Below are positions 9,769 through 18,496 of a DNA stretch of 24,471 nt, piece after piece (position 1 is the first letter of the stretch; each line of letters starts with the position of its first letter). The notes under the pieces are model-generated. The model was not told the origin of the DNA. It made no database searches and saw only the letters and a program-made list of their open reading frames with translations. Both the position numbers and the translations under genes were made by a program. Location: contig JBNGIQ010007608.1 of the NCBI GenBank assembly GCA_049999765.1, forward strand, positions 1 to 24,471, in the 5' to 3' direction. Source of the DNA: Phaeoceros laevis. Lineage: Eukaryota > Anthocerotophyta > Anthocerotopsida > Notothyladales.

Positions 9769-11607
9769 CTTGTTTCCTGCTTGAATGTGCATTTTTGAAC
9801 TTGAACTTTAGCCTCTCGCATGTGTCGCACACAAAGAACCGATTGCTGCGAGGAATTTTAACGATGTTGAAGTTGGCCTTCCATATCTTACAAAAATAAC
9901 TGTAAGAAACATATGGTGCCCCAGCCCGCTGCTGCTGCCTGACGTACTCTAAAAAAATCTCTTCCTTTGTGTAACTGTCTGGCAGAAGATACACCTCCTT
10001 GTTTGGCAACCTTTCAACACAACTTCTGAAAAATTTCTTCATCCAGCCTCGGCAAACAAGAGCATGCACTGTTGGTGCTCGTCCCCGCCTTGGATAGTAA
10101 ACCCATTTCTTTCGCTTTGCTGCTCTGCACTTTACATTTCTATGACACAAAACCCCAATACAATACACTCTTCTAAAGGCTCGCTCACACACCGGATTCG
10201 GTATGTCGGGCAGGTAGTGCCACATGGGAATGACATGCTGCCCACCATCGGCGTCAGAATCAGTTTTCTCAGAACCTGAACTACCGCTAGAGATATTGGT
10301 AGCCTGGTCGACATGCCGCATGTTATCTTGCAGATGTTGTTCCTGTTCAGCCTTGGTCAGAGAGAAAAAAGTCCTGCGAATGATTTCCATCCCCTTCCAA
10401 CCCAAAATTTGCAAACATTGCTTCCCACAGCAGTGCTTCTTTATGTATGCACTCACGACACGCCTGTCACATCATCTCTCCAGCCTTTTGTCAGTGAACA
10501 CCTTTGCTGCTTGGCTGGATTGTTGAATTGGCACCCAATTGGTTGTGTAAGTCTCATCAGCAGGCTTTGGATTCATGCCTGGTCAGATGTCAGGAGGCTA
10601 GGTGATCCAAACAAGTCATCGTCTTCGGCTTCCTGTGACGGGAATCCATGTTCAGTGTCTGGCATGCAACCGTCAAAAAACTCGCCAAGGTTTAAGTCCA
10701 CAATACAATTCACATTCTCCCTGCGGCAGTTCCTTGCAATTGGTGTTTCTGCAACACTCTCATCAGATATTGCTCCAGATGCATGAGCTCTACTTCTCAC
10801 GGGTTCTGGAGTGGTTGCCTCTGCACGCTGCTGTTCTATCGCGCGCTCAGCAGGTAGGGATACCGCTGCCCCTCCTCTCAGAACGGGCAACCGCCTAGGC
10901 CCCCCTTGGCCACTTGCTAGTCTTCGTCGATTCCTCCGCCCACTCCTTTGAGCCATTGTTTGCACCAGCAGTCTTGCTCCAGGTGAGTGGAAAAACTGAG
11001 GTTGCAGCGTGCCAGGGGCCGGGATGGCGGGGGGGGTTACTCGAGCTGGAGCACCAGATGTCCGGTGGTTTCCACCCCGTCGAGGCCCGCTTCGAGTCAC
11101 ATTGTGGTCAGCAACCGCAGCCTGCAGCCGAAGCAACTCGTAATGCAAAGCCTTGCGGTCATCCTCCGTGATGTACCCAGCATCAACACCCCTGCTGCCT
11201 CCTGCCGCGTACATGTCATCATGATCACTTGCACAATCATCTTCGATACCACCTGCAATGATTGAGTTGGAATCAGAGCGCTACTCCTGCTCTTGGGTCG
11301 GAGCGAAGTCCACGATAGATGCATCAGAATCTGAGCCCAGCAAAGATGTGCCTCCTCCTTCCTGTGGGGCGAAATCCACAATGCCATCGCTGTCACTCCT
11401 TGTGGCAATTTCTCCAAAATCGCAAATGGATCCGCTCAAATCACTGTGATTGCTCATGTTGAAATGCCCAAAAAAACGAAGACTATCCTCGGTGTTGCAG
11501 GCTGGGCTGGCATACACTTCACACAAGGAGGGAAGGACAGGGCGAGGCTGGGAAAGAGCCAGGACATTGGCAGTCTGGGAGGGAGTCCCGCATGCAGCCA
11601 AGCTCAT
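9769..11607 (-). pseudogene. Inner DDE transposase, exon 1 (decayed)
   Basis: The start is the ATG at 11605-11607 (MSLAACG), which aligns with the outer copy's N-terminus (shared CNT, DASIVDF, HRTSG). The N-terminal 300 or so residues are acidic and low in complexity. A Cys-rich block follows (KHCCGKQCLQILG, FFSLTKAEQEQHLQDN), then CERAFRRVYCIGVLCHRNVK, LPDSYTKEEIFLEYV, YVSYSYFCKIWKANF and the zinc-binding-like FVCDTCERLK. This order is what I know from DUF7869 transposases. Damage includes TAG at 11281-11283, a frameshift near 10573, and a TGA just before CDRRVV at about 10486 where the outer copy has Arg. The exon ends at a good donor (CAAG/GTGAGG, 9769/9768). Promoter elements should lie in the shared intergenic region to the right. 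Confidence 0.85.
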
Positions 11608-12174
11608 AACTGAGATGCCGGCAAGTTCTAATTACAGTAAAAGAAAAAACAGGTTGCGCCATTTCGCCTTCATAGAATTGCCATGTGGATATTCTTAGAA
11701 TATACGCTGCCTATGTGCAAGTTACAATTTCGTCGGGAGTTGTGCCAATTTTGGCGAAACTTGACTTTCAGGCAAAACAAGCATCATTAATGCTGAGGGC
11801 CCGAGCCAGCAGCCATTTTCGGCGTCTGCAGCCATTTCCGGACGCCAGCCTGCCATAGCCAGGCAGAGATCCGGAGAGCCTTCCACGACAGCACCGATTT
11901 TCTCCCTACCTAGCTGGCTCGTACATGTTCCATGCGCGGGAAAGTGTACATATAGCGGGGCATAGCATGGACCACACACCTCACAACGACAAGGCTTGGT
12001 TGCCTGCTGCAGCACAAACTTATCCTATGAGATTCCAGCACATCCCTTGCGATCGGCCCGGCACTGCCCTGTGCGCTTCAGGTAGAGGTAAGCAGCAATT
12101 TCTCTCCACGTCATGTGTACTGTGATGCACATTTATGAAATGGACCGGTCGTCCGGTGGAATTGTGAGCTCTGC
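11608..12174. other. Divergent intergenic region of the inner element
   Basis: This separates the start codons of the transposase (minus) and the ParB-methyltransferase gene (plus) and presumably holds both promoters. TGCCATAGCCAGGCA (11851-11865) recurs exactly in the outer element's equivalent gap (19462-19476), and a GGCGAAAC block (around 11750) has a counterpart near 19380. ACATATAG (about 11948-11955) is a weak TATA-like candidate for the plus-strand gene. A palindrome GACCGGTCGTCCGGTG sits at 12143-12158, about 20 bp before the first possible start codon. Confidence 0.55.
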
Positions 12175-12804
12175 ATGCAAGCACCTAACCACCACGGGGT
12201 GATGCAGATGGCAAACGTCAAAAGGAAGAGAAATCCACAAGGCGCGGGCACAGCTGCGGCACAAAAGAATGGCAGGAGATGGGCTGCAAATTCCAGCGGC
12301 GATGTCGATCCCGCGTCCACCAATGGGGGCCCTGCAGCACCCCCTCCTTCAGGTGGCGCATCACTTCCGGTGAACGCCGCCCTGGGTCTATCATCGGCAA
12401 CACGAGCTTCGTTCAAGAGCCCCTACACATCTGCTGAGTTGGAGGGCATTAAAGGGATCTACAAAGCAACGCGGTTTGGAGACTTGTGTGACCGATGCTG
12501 GTCTGTCCAAGGCAATTGCAAGAAGTCCGCACACCATCTCTTCCTCTTCATTCCTAATGACCCCAGCTTTGACCGCAACACGGAGAAGGTCAATGCGGGG
12601 GCGATTGAATTCATCCAGCAGAGCACAAAGGCGGGTGACATGTTCGCTGCATTTCTCGTGAATTTGAAGCCGTCAGTACATTGGGCAGATGAAGAAAAAC
12701 AGCGGCTTCGTGTGTTCAGGCTGGCAATGAAGGATTTCGATCCCTACACCTGTTAGCCTGAGGAGTTGCGGGAAAAGCTCATCGCCGCTTCCCACACACC
12801 GGAC
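12175..12804 (+). pseudogene. Inner ParB-methyltransferase gene, exon 1
   Basis: The first exon has possible starts at 12175, 12202 and 12208; the outer copy's best start (MAPGKKR) aligns best with MANVKRKR at 12208. It encodes a basic, low-complexity lead and then a conserved region (SPYTSAELEGIKGIYKATRF, LFLFIPNDPSF, NAGAIEFIQQ, FLVNLKP) that I cannot assign to a family but which is shared with the outer copy. TAG at 12754-12756 interrupts it exactly where the outer copy has CAG (Gln), and the homologous frame continues to the donor (CCGGAC/GTAAGT at 12804/12805, phase 0). Read-through or an edited transcript would be needed for a full product. Confidence 0.75.
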
Positions 12805-12923
12805 GTAAGTGACTGATTGCTGCATATGTTGTTCTTTATAGTACTCCCAAATGTGCGCTTGATATGCATCTTCCAGCTTGAGCAGTGCCTGCCTGACATG
12901 TCCCTGTCATTGCCCCATTGCAG

Positions 12924-14734
12924 GGACTTAAAACGTTTTACAAAGTGTTGTACGAGGCTGTCCTGGATGCGGTGAGATCGAGACCGAAAGATGTTGGCGA
13001 AAACTTGCGGCAGATTTCTGGGGCGTCACGCAATAATTGTGAGAAGGCAGTGGATGTCGAGGCATCAAACGGAAGCCGGGTGGATCAAACCCAAGCTCCA
13101 GAGCGCAAGGGTCCAAGTCACAGCCTTTGCAGCCTTCCCGTGGAAAGGGCAACTCACAGAGTCATTCACGCTTCAGTGCGTCACAATGCCACCAGACGTC
13201 CGGTGATGAAGACGGGTCACCAGGTCCCTCTTCATCACCAGGTCACCAGACATCCGGTGATGACGATGCATCTGACAACGATGGTGAGGAAGACGCAAGC
13301 GACCAGTGGGGACAGCAGCCACAAGCGGGAGACGAAGTTGACAGTCCACCGATTTCTGATTTCAGGAGGGCACGAAAGCATGTGCAAGTTGACAGCCCAG
13401 AACAGGTTGGGGCTGATGCAGGCATGCGCAGGAGGATCTTGCGGCCGAAGACTGGCAAACCGGGCAAGGAGAATGTACCTCCGTCTGCTGGTGGTACCAA
13501 AAGTGCTAGGAAATTGTTTGACATGGATATGGAGGATGATGGTAATGATGTGCTCGAGTTTGTGTTGAAGGCAGGGGACAGTGCTGTGATTACGGATGAT
13601 GATCGTTTGTCAGGCAAAGCCAGTGCATCCACTCTTGATGAACTCAGGAACTCTACAAAAACCAAGCGGTGCGTGAAGGGCACTCTGAAAATCCTAGTCA
13701 GTTGTTGCAGGCCTGCTGGAGATCTCTGTGAGGCTGCAGCAGTAAGGAAGCTTGATATGGCGTGGGTAACTACCCTCATGCAAAAAATGAAGCATTGTTC
13801 ATGGGTTGCTGGAGTGCTACCTTTGATTGTTGTGATTGACCCAGTTCAGTGCCCAGATGTTGCCAGCTTTGACATGAACAAACTGGATGAAGGTAGGTAC
13901 ACCTTCTACGTGCTAGGAGGAAACCATTCTTTCCAGGCAAGATCTCGCTTAGTTGTCATGCATCCAGATGTAAGGGAGTTCAGGTGGATGGAGGCTACTG
14001 TCCTAGCAGGCTGTACTGAAGATGAGATGCGGGTGCTAGCAACTGATCATAACACAATGGCAGATGCTCGCAAATCATTTACCTTCATTGATAGGGTGAG
14101 GTACATAAGAGTTGAGATGCAAGCTAGAGTACGGAAGGATTTGAAGTGTGATGTTGACTGGAAGCTAGATGTATACACCAGACTAGGCATGATTCCTTCA
14201 TGGGACAGCAGTAAACATGGTGACAAGATCCAGTACCACAGGCTGGTGGACGGCAAGACCTTGGAATATTGTGTGGCCAAGGTGCTGGAGGAGGTGTGGG
14301 CGTATGTAAACGAGATATTTGAGAAGTGGGAACAAAAGCTGCTTCCAGAGCAGGTTGCAGCAGCAAAGGCAATTGCCAGCAAGCAAGCAAAGGTTGGGAG
14401 GAAGGCTAGGAAGCAATCGAAACTTCGGGAGTCCATGATTATAGAAGTGAAAGAGAAAGACATTCCAGTCCGCATTTGGCGAGGGTTTCAAGGCATTGAA
14501 CACACAGCATCTAGCACCAACAATCTGAAGACAGCCTGTATGAAAGTGCTTGAAGGTGAGATGAGCCTGAAGGACATGCACGCCTGGTTGGAAAAGACCA
14601 AAAAGTTGAATCTCATACATGTGGCTTTGGCAAAGCATTTGAACTGTGAGACAATAGAACAGGTTAGGGCACGGTATCCTCTGCACTCCATTGTTGAGCA
14701 GATCAACGCATTCCAACTAGTGTTCAAAAATTTG
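12924..14734 (+). CDS. Inner ParB-methyltransferase gene, exon 2 (ParB-like domain)
   Basis: The acceptor CATTGCAG puts the start at 12924 and the donor TTTG/GTAAGT the end at 14734, both phase 0. A helix (YKVLYEAVLDAVRS) is followed by a Ser/Asp-rich linker with a frameshift at about 13100-13190. From there about 535 residues stay open. The ParB/sulfiredoxin fold is visible: WVAGVLPLIVVIDPVQC, YVLGGNHSFQARSRL (the family's GxHRxxA-type box, with Ser in place of Arg) and VLATDHNTMADARK (the family's EN-type end), at about 13800-14070. Then come DVDWKLDVYTRLGMIPSWDS, KIQYHRLVDGKTLEYCVAKV, a basic helix-rich segment and a C-terminal helical region (KTACMKVLEGEMSLKDMHAW). In phages and plasmids such domains occur fused to methyltransferases and bind or cut DNA. 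Two palindromes (13190-13205, 13244-13259) lie in the linker. Confidence 0.8.
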
Positions 14735-16990
14735 GTAAGTCATTTAGCCCTGGATGTCTTGTGTTTCTGGAATGGAATTTGTGCTGCGTGCATGGCGACT
14801 TGTGTTGTTGTTCATGAAGTATTCTGTTACGATGTTACTTTTGCTTGCCTTTCTGAAGGATTGTGCAAGGACTGGTGCCTTGCAGTAGGGCAGGCAGTTT
14901 CCCTCACAGATTGTCAAAAGGGGTTGTCTGGATGATGTAGTGGTGGGCACATGCCTGGTGGACTTGTTTGCAAAATGTGGTGAGAGGGAAGATGCTCGCC
15001 AGGGTTTTGACAGCATGCACACAAAGAATGTGGTGACATGGAATGCTTAGACTGCTGGGTACACAAGTCATCCGGTGAGCTGGAAGATGCACTCCAGGTT
15101 TTTTTGACAGCATGAACACGGTGAATGTGGTGACAAGGAATGCCCTGATTCCTGGGTATGCACAGCAAGAGCTCTGTGAAGAGGCATTGTTGCCATGGAC
15201 AATTGGAGGAGGCGGGCCTCATTTTGGATCACCGGGTTTTCTGTTGCTTGCCTTCAGAAGGCGTGTGCAATCACTGGTGCCTTGTAGTACGGCAGGGAAC
15301 TGCACTCAAAGATTGTCAAAGGGGCCTGCTGGATGATGTAGTGGTGGGCACCTGCCTGGTGGCCATGTATGCAAAATGTGGTGAGAGGGAAGATGTGCGC
15401 CAGGTTTTTCACACCTTGGACACAAAGAATGTGGTGTGGAATGCTTTGACTGCTGGGCACGTACGCAAGTCGTCCTGTGAGCTGGAAGATGCACTCGAGG
15501 TTGTTTTGAAAGCATGAACACTTGCCCTGATTGCTGGATACGCACAGCAAGGAAGCTGCAGTAGGGCAGGGAGCTACACTCAAAGATTGTCAAAGGGGTC
15601 TGCTGGATGATGTAGTGGTGGGCACCTGCCCGGTGGCAATGTATGCAAAATGTGATGAGAGGGAAGATGCGCGCCAGGTTTTTCACACCGTGGACACAAA
15701 GAATGTGTTGATAAGGAATGCCCTGATTGCTGGGTACGCACAGCAAGGAAGCTGCAAGAGGTGTTGTTGTGTATGGACAAATGGAGGAGGCGGGCCTCCA
15801 TTTGGCTGGCTGTGTGTCTTTTGCTTGCCTTCTGAAGGCGTGTGCAAGCACTGGTGCCTTGCAGTAGGGTAGGGAGCTGCACTCAAAGATTGTCAAAGGG
15901 GTCTGCTGGATGATGTAGTGGTTGGCAGCTGCCTGGTGGCCATGTATGGAAAATGTGGTGAGAGGGAAGATGCTCGCCAGGTTTTTGACAGCATGGACAC
16001 AAAGAATGTGGTGACATGGAATGCTTTGACTGTTGGGTACGTACACAAGTCGTCCAGTGGGCTGGAAGATGCACTCGGGGTTTTTTTGACTGCATGAACA
16101 CAAAGAATGTGGTGACAAGGAATGCCCTGATTGCTGGGTACGCACAGCAAGGAATCTGCAAGAGGCGTTGATGCGTATGGATAAATGGAGGAGGCGGTGG
16201 ACATTCCGCCTCGGGTTTCTTTTGCTCGCCTTCTGAAGGCGTGTGCAAGCAATTGTGCCATACAGAAGGGCAGGGAGCTGCACTCAAAGATTGGCACAGG
16301 GGTCTACTGGATGATGTAGTGCTGGGCACCTGCCTGGTGGCCATGTTTGCAAAATGTGGTGGGAGGGAAGATGCTCGCCAGGTTTTTGATAGCATGGACA
16401 CAAAGAATGTGGTGACATGGAATGCTTTGACTGTTGGGTAGGTACACAAGTCATCCGGTGAGCTGGAAGATGCACTCCAGGATTTTTTGACAGCATGAAC
16501 ACAACGAATGTGGCGACGAGGAATGCCCTGATTGCTGGGTATGCACAGCAAGGACTCTGCCAAGAGTCGCTTGTTGTGCATGGACAATTGGAGGAGGCGG
16601 GCCTCATTTTGGCTCACCGGGTTTTCTGTTGCTTGCCTTCTGAAGGCGTGTGCAAGCACTGGTGCCTTGCAGTACGGCAGGGAGTTGCACTCAAAGATTG
16701 TCAAAGGGGTTTGCTGGATGATGTAGTTGTGCGCACCTGCCTGGAGGCCATGTATGCAAAATGTGGTGAGAGGGAAGATGCGACAGCAATTTGGCAGCAT
16801 GGACATGAGAAGCATGGACAAGAGAAATGTGGTCTACTGGATGATGTAGTGGTCTGCCTGGATGATGCGGTGGTCTTGTGTTTTAGCAATGTTGTGTTTT
16901 ACAGGATGTCTTGTGTTTTAGCTTCGTGTTGCAGCAGAACCATGAACCCTATAATGCATGTGCTCACCCGTGTGATCTGTCTTGCGACAG
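14735..16990 (+). other. Intron 2 of inner ParB-methyltransferase gene with PPR insertion
   Basis: The donor is TTTG/GTAAGT and the acceptor TTGCGACAG before AGGCCTAAG, joining phase-0 exons. GGATGTCTTGTGTTT occurs at 14752-14766 and again at 16904-16918, flanking the PPR array as a 15-bp direct repeat. Removing the array and one repeat leaves about 104 nt, close to the 119-nt intron 1. Each direct repeat overlaps a member of the palindrome family (14748-14763 and 16900-16915). Confidence 0.75.
14848..16899 (+). pseudogene. Degenerate PPR-repeat array in tandem modules of about 400 bp
   Basis: Modules beginning CTTGCCTTCTGAAGG recur near 14850, 15250, 15823, 16219 and 16632, with one shorter copy near 15540. 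The consensus reads as PPR motifs: ALIAGYAQQG, EEAGLIL, CLLKACASTGALQ, GRELHSKIVK, GLLDDVVVGTCLVAMYAKCG, EREDARQVFDSMDTKNVVTW. Each module holds roughly four motifs. Frameshifts (often in runs of T) and stops such as TAG in AATGCTTAGACTG break all frames, so no working protein is expected. The array is in the sense of the surrounding gene. The long minus-strand open frames here, up to about 325 codons, are antisense and rich in Pro, His and Ser. Confidence 0.85.
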
Positions 16991-18172
16991 AGGCCTAAGA
17001 GCGTTGGAGATATGAATGTGTTGCCGGAAAGCTTCAAGGAGCACATTTACAAAGCAAAGGAATGGAAGCAAATGTGTGAGCAACAGCGTGCGTTGCTGGA
17101 AAATCCAGGCCAAGAGAAGGTGACCAGAATTGTTTGCGAAGGCTGGGCACAAGGAAAGCATGCCAAGGTTGCAATCATCAATGGGGACATTAAAGAAATG
17201 GTGAAGTTTTTGCGGCCACGGCCTTACAGTTTGCTACTGCTCGACCTCCCTAGGGGCCTGGATCTGGATGCAGCTTCAAGCCAGTTTGATACCAAGTTTA
17301 CTGCTCAGGAGTTCAAAGCAATACTAGAGCAGTTTAAGGGCATCACAACTTCGGCAATTTTCAGGGTCGTGGTGTTTCATTCTCCCGACGATATGAGCAT
17401 GGTCAGAGAAACCTTGATGGCGCTCTGCACTGATGCTGTAATGACGTGCTTTTGGCACAAGACGAATGTTACAGCTGCTGGTGCCTCTAGATTGTTTGAT
17501 GCAGGGGATTTTTTTACTGTGGCTAGTACTTCTAGAGAGGAGTATGTGCCAATGCAACTTGCTGTAAGTGCAATAACGCAGGTGACAGCTGCAGGAAAAG
17601 GGTGGACTAATGTGTTCCAAGAGGCAACGGTTGAGCATAAGCTCTGCTACAGCACAGCCGATGGAAAGGTTGTGTGTCCGTACCATAAACCAATTAGGTT
17701 ACTTAAAGAACTCATATGCATGTTCTCAGATGAGGGTGATTGGGTGGTCGATGCTTGTTCTGGCGCGGGATCCGGCATGGTGGCAGCGACACAAGTTGCT
17801 AGGCATGTAGTGGCAGTGGACATCGACGCAAGGTGCACCAACTTCATGGATCTGAGGATCAACTCGCTGGACAGCCTCCCAGATGAGATGGAAGAGCTGG
17901 GCGAGGGAGACACGGCCTGTGGAAAAGTGTTTCGCAAAGAGCCGATGGTGAATACAGTGAAGGGTGGACGAGGGTCTTATGTGCATCTGGCAGCCAAGGC
18001 CAAGGCAGCTGCAAAAGAGGCGAGCGATCAGGCGGGGGCAGCACTAGCGGTAGCTGCAAATGTTCAGGGCGGCGATGTGGAGGGCGACGGCGAAGTGGAG
18101 GGCGGCGGCGATGTGGAGGGCAGCGGCGATGTGGAGGGCGACGGCGATGTGGAGGGCGACGGGCACACATGA
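16991..18172 (+). CDS. Inner ParB-methyltransferase gene, exon 3 (N4/N6 DNA methyltransferase domain)
   Basis: This 393-codon exon is fully open from the acceptor at 16990 to TGA at 18170-18172. It looks like a beta-class N4/N6 amino-methyltransferase, in which the catalytic motif precedes the AdoMet motif. YSLLLLDLPRGLDLD (about 17222-17265) stands where DPPY or SPPW is expected. CPYHKPIRLLKELI (about 17678) is the usual KP-LL lead. DWVVDACSGAGSGMVAATQV then AVDID (about 17738-17828) is motif I for AdoMet. Such enzymes methylate adenine N6 or cytosine N4. The variant DLPRG is shared with the outer copy, so it predates their split and may change or abolish catalysis. The C-terminus ends in five GDVEGD-type repeats. 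This is the best preserved coding block in the window. Confidence 0.8.
   Translation, partial: RPKSVGDMNVLPESFKEHIYKAKEWKQMCEQQRALLENPGQEKVTRIVCEGWAQGKHAKVAIINGDIKEMVKFLRPRPYSLLLLDLPRGLDLDAASSQFDTKFTAQEFKAILEQFKGITTSAIFRVVVFHSPDDMSMVRETLMALCTDAVMTCFWHKTNVTAAGASRLFDAGDFFTVASTSREEYVPMQLAVSAITQVTAAGKGWTNVFQEATVEHKLCYSTADGKVVCPYHKPIRLLKELICMFSDEGDWVVDACSGAGSGMVAATQVARHVVAVDIDARCTNFMDLRINSLDSLPDEMEELGEGDTACGKVFRKEPMVNTVKGGRGSYVHLAAKAKAAAKEASDQAGAALAVAANVQGGDVEGDGEVEGGGDVEGSGDVEGDGDVEGDGHT
18071..18160 (+). repeat. Five 18-bp coding repeats (GDVEGD)
   Basis: GGCGATGTGGAGGGCGAC is repeated five times with small changes, giving an acidic Gly/Asp/Val/Glu tail just before the stop codon of the methyltransferase exon. 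The repeat keeps frame throughout. Confidence 0.95.
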
Positions 18173-18473
18173 AAGTTTGGGGTTTTCAATCGCAATGAAC
18201 TCAATGAACTCAACGGCCGTCCGGTGAGTTCATTGAGTCATACTAGTAGGCGTTAGTTTAAGTTTTTTTTCGCTGTATATAAGTAGCAAAAAAAAACGAA
18301 AAAAAACAGCAAAAAAAAACGTCACACATACAATCTCAAAAAAAGCAAAATATTTTCGTGTAGGTGCTCAAAAATTGAGGTTGTTTTTTTCTTAACGTCA
18401 AAAATGTCGTTTTTGGGCAATTTTGCAAATTTCGAAAATGGCTGTGGCCAAAATACCCTAGAGCCTATGGCCA
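18173..18473. other. 3' flank of inner ParB-methyltransferase gene
   Basis: No gene is seen. A strong inverted repeat occupies 18199-18238. GTATATAAG (about 18275-18283) resembles a TATA box but no gene follows it. A-rich runs follow (18285-18350), then sequence leading to the right inverted repeat, including GAGCCTATGGCCAGGCTC (18461-18478), itself an inverted repeat that overlaps the terminus. Confidence 0.5.
18199..18238. terminator. 14-bp perfect stem with palindrome-family loop
   Basis: ACTCAATGAACTCA (18199-18212) pairs perfectly with TGAGTTCATTGAGT (18225-18238) around a 12-nt loop, ACGGCCGTCCGG. It lies 27 bp after the stop codon. A role in 3'-end formation is possible but unproven; the loop plus adjoining bases is a CAACGGCCGTCCGGTG member of the palindrome family. 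Confidence 0.4.
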
Positions 18474-18496
18474 GGCTCCGTTTCATGTGAGACCCT
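18474..18496 (-). repeat. Right terminal inverted repeat of inner element
   Basis: This is the exact reverse complement of 4704-4726; on the plus strand it begins GGCTCCGTTTCATG and ends GAGACCCT. It marks the point where the outer transposase frame (AGTPVN) stops. Confidence 0.8.

Larger units (their letters stand above)
4704..18496. mobile_element. Inner transposon with transposase and ParB-methyltransferase genes
   Basis: The element is bounded by perfect 23-bp inverted repeats (4704-4726 and 18474-18496) and spans 13,793 bp including a 100-N gap. Inside are a minus-strand DDE transposase gene (5282-11607) and a divergent plus-strand ParB-methyltransferase gene (12175-18172). Outside, the left flank encodes the middle and C-terminal parts and the right flank the N-terminal part of a second transposase of the same family, both on the minus strand. 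The two flanks together fill the alignment with the inner transposase (about 66 residues against 70 across the break). The simplest reading is insertion of one family member into another. No clear target-site duplication is visible (left flank ends CACCAAC, right flank begins ATTCACC), and the frame needs a small indel to rejoin. Confidence 0.75.

Noticed and set aside
13127-14734. Bacterial or phage contamination, because of the ParB-like and methyltransferase domains
   Set aside because: The gene has GT/AG introns in conserved phase in two diverged copies and is flanked by eukaryotic transposase, PPR and alpha-COP sequence.
15306-16283. Long minus-strand open frame (about 325 codons) across the PPR array
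   Set aside because: It is antisense to recognisable PPR motifs, is rich in Pro, His, Ser and Cys, and repeats with the same module period. It is a shadow of the PPR coding strand. The same holds for 15883-16821 minus and 8047-9354 plus.
18275-18283. TATA box (GTATATAAG)
   Set aside because: It lies downstream of the methyltransferase gene and no reading frame or homologous 5' region follows before the element end.
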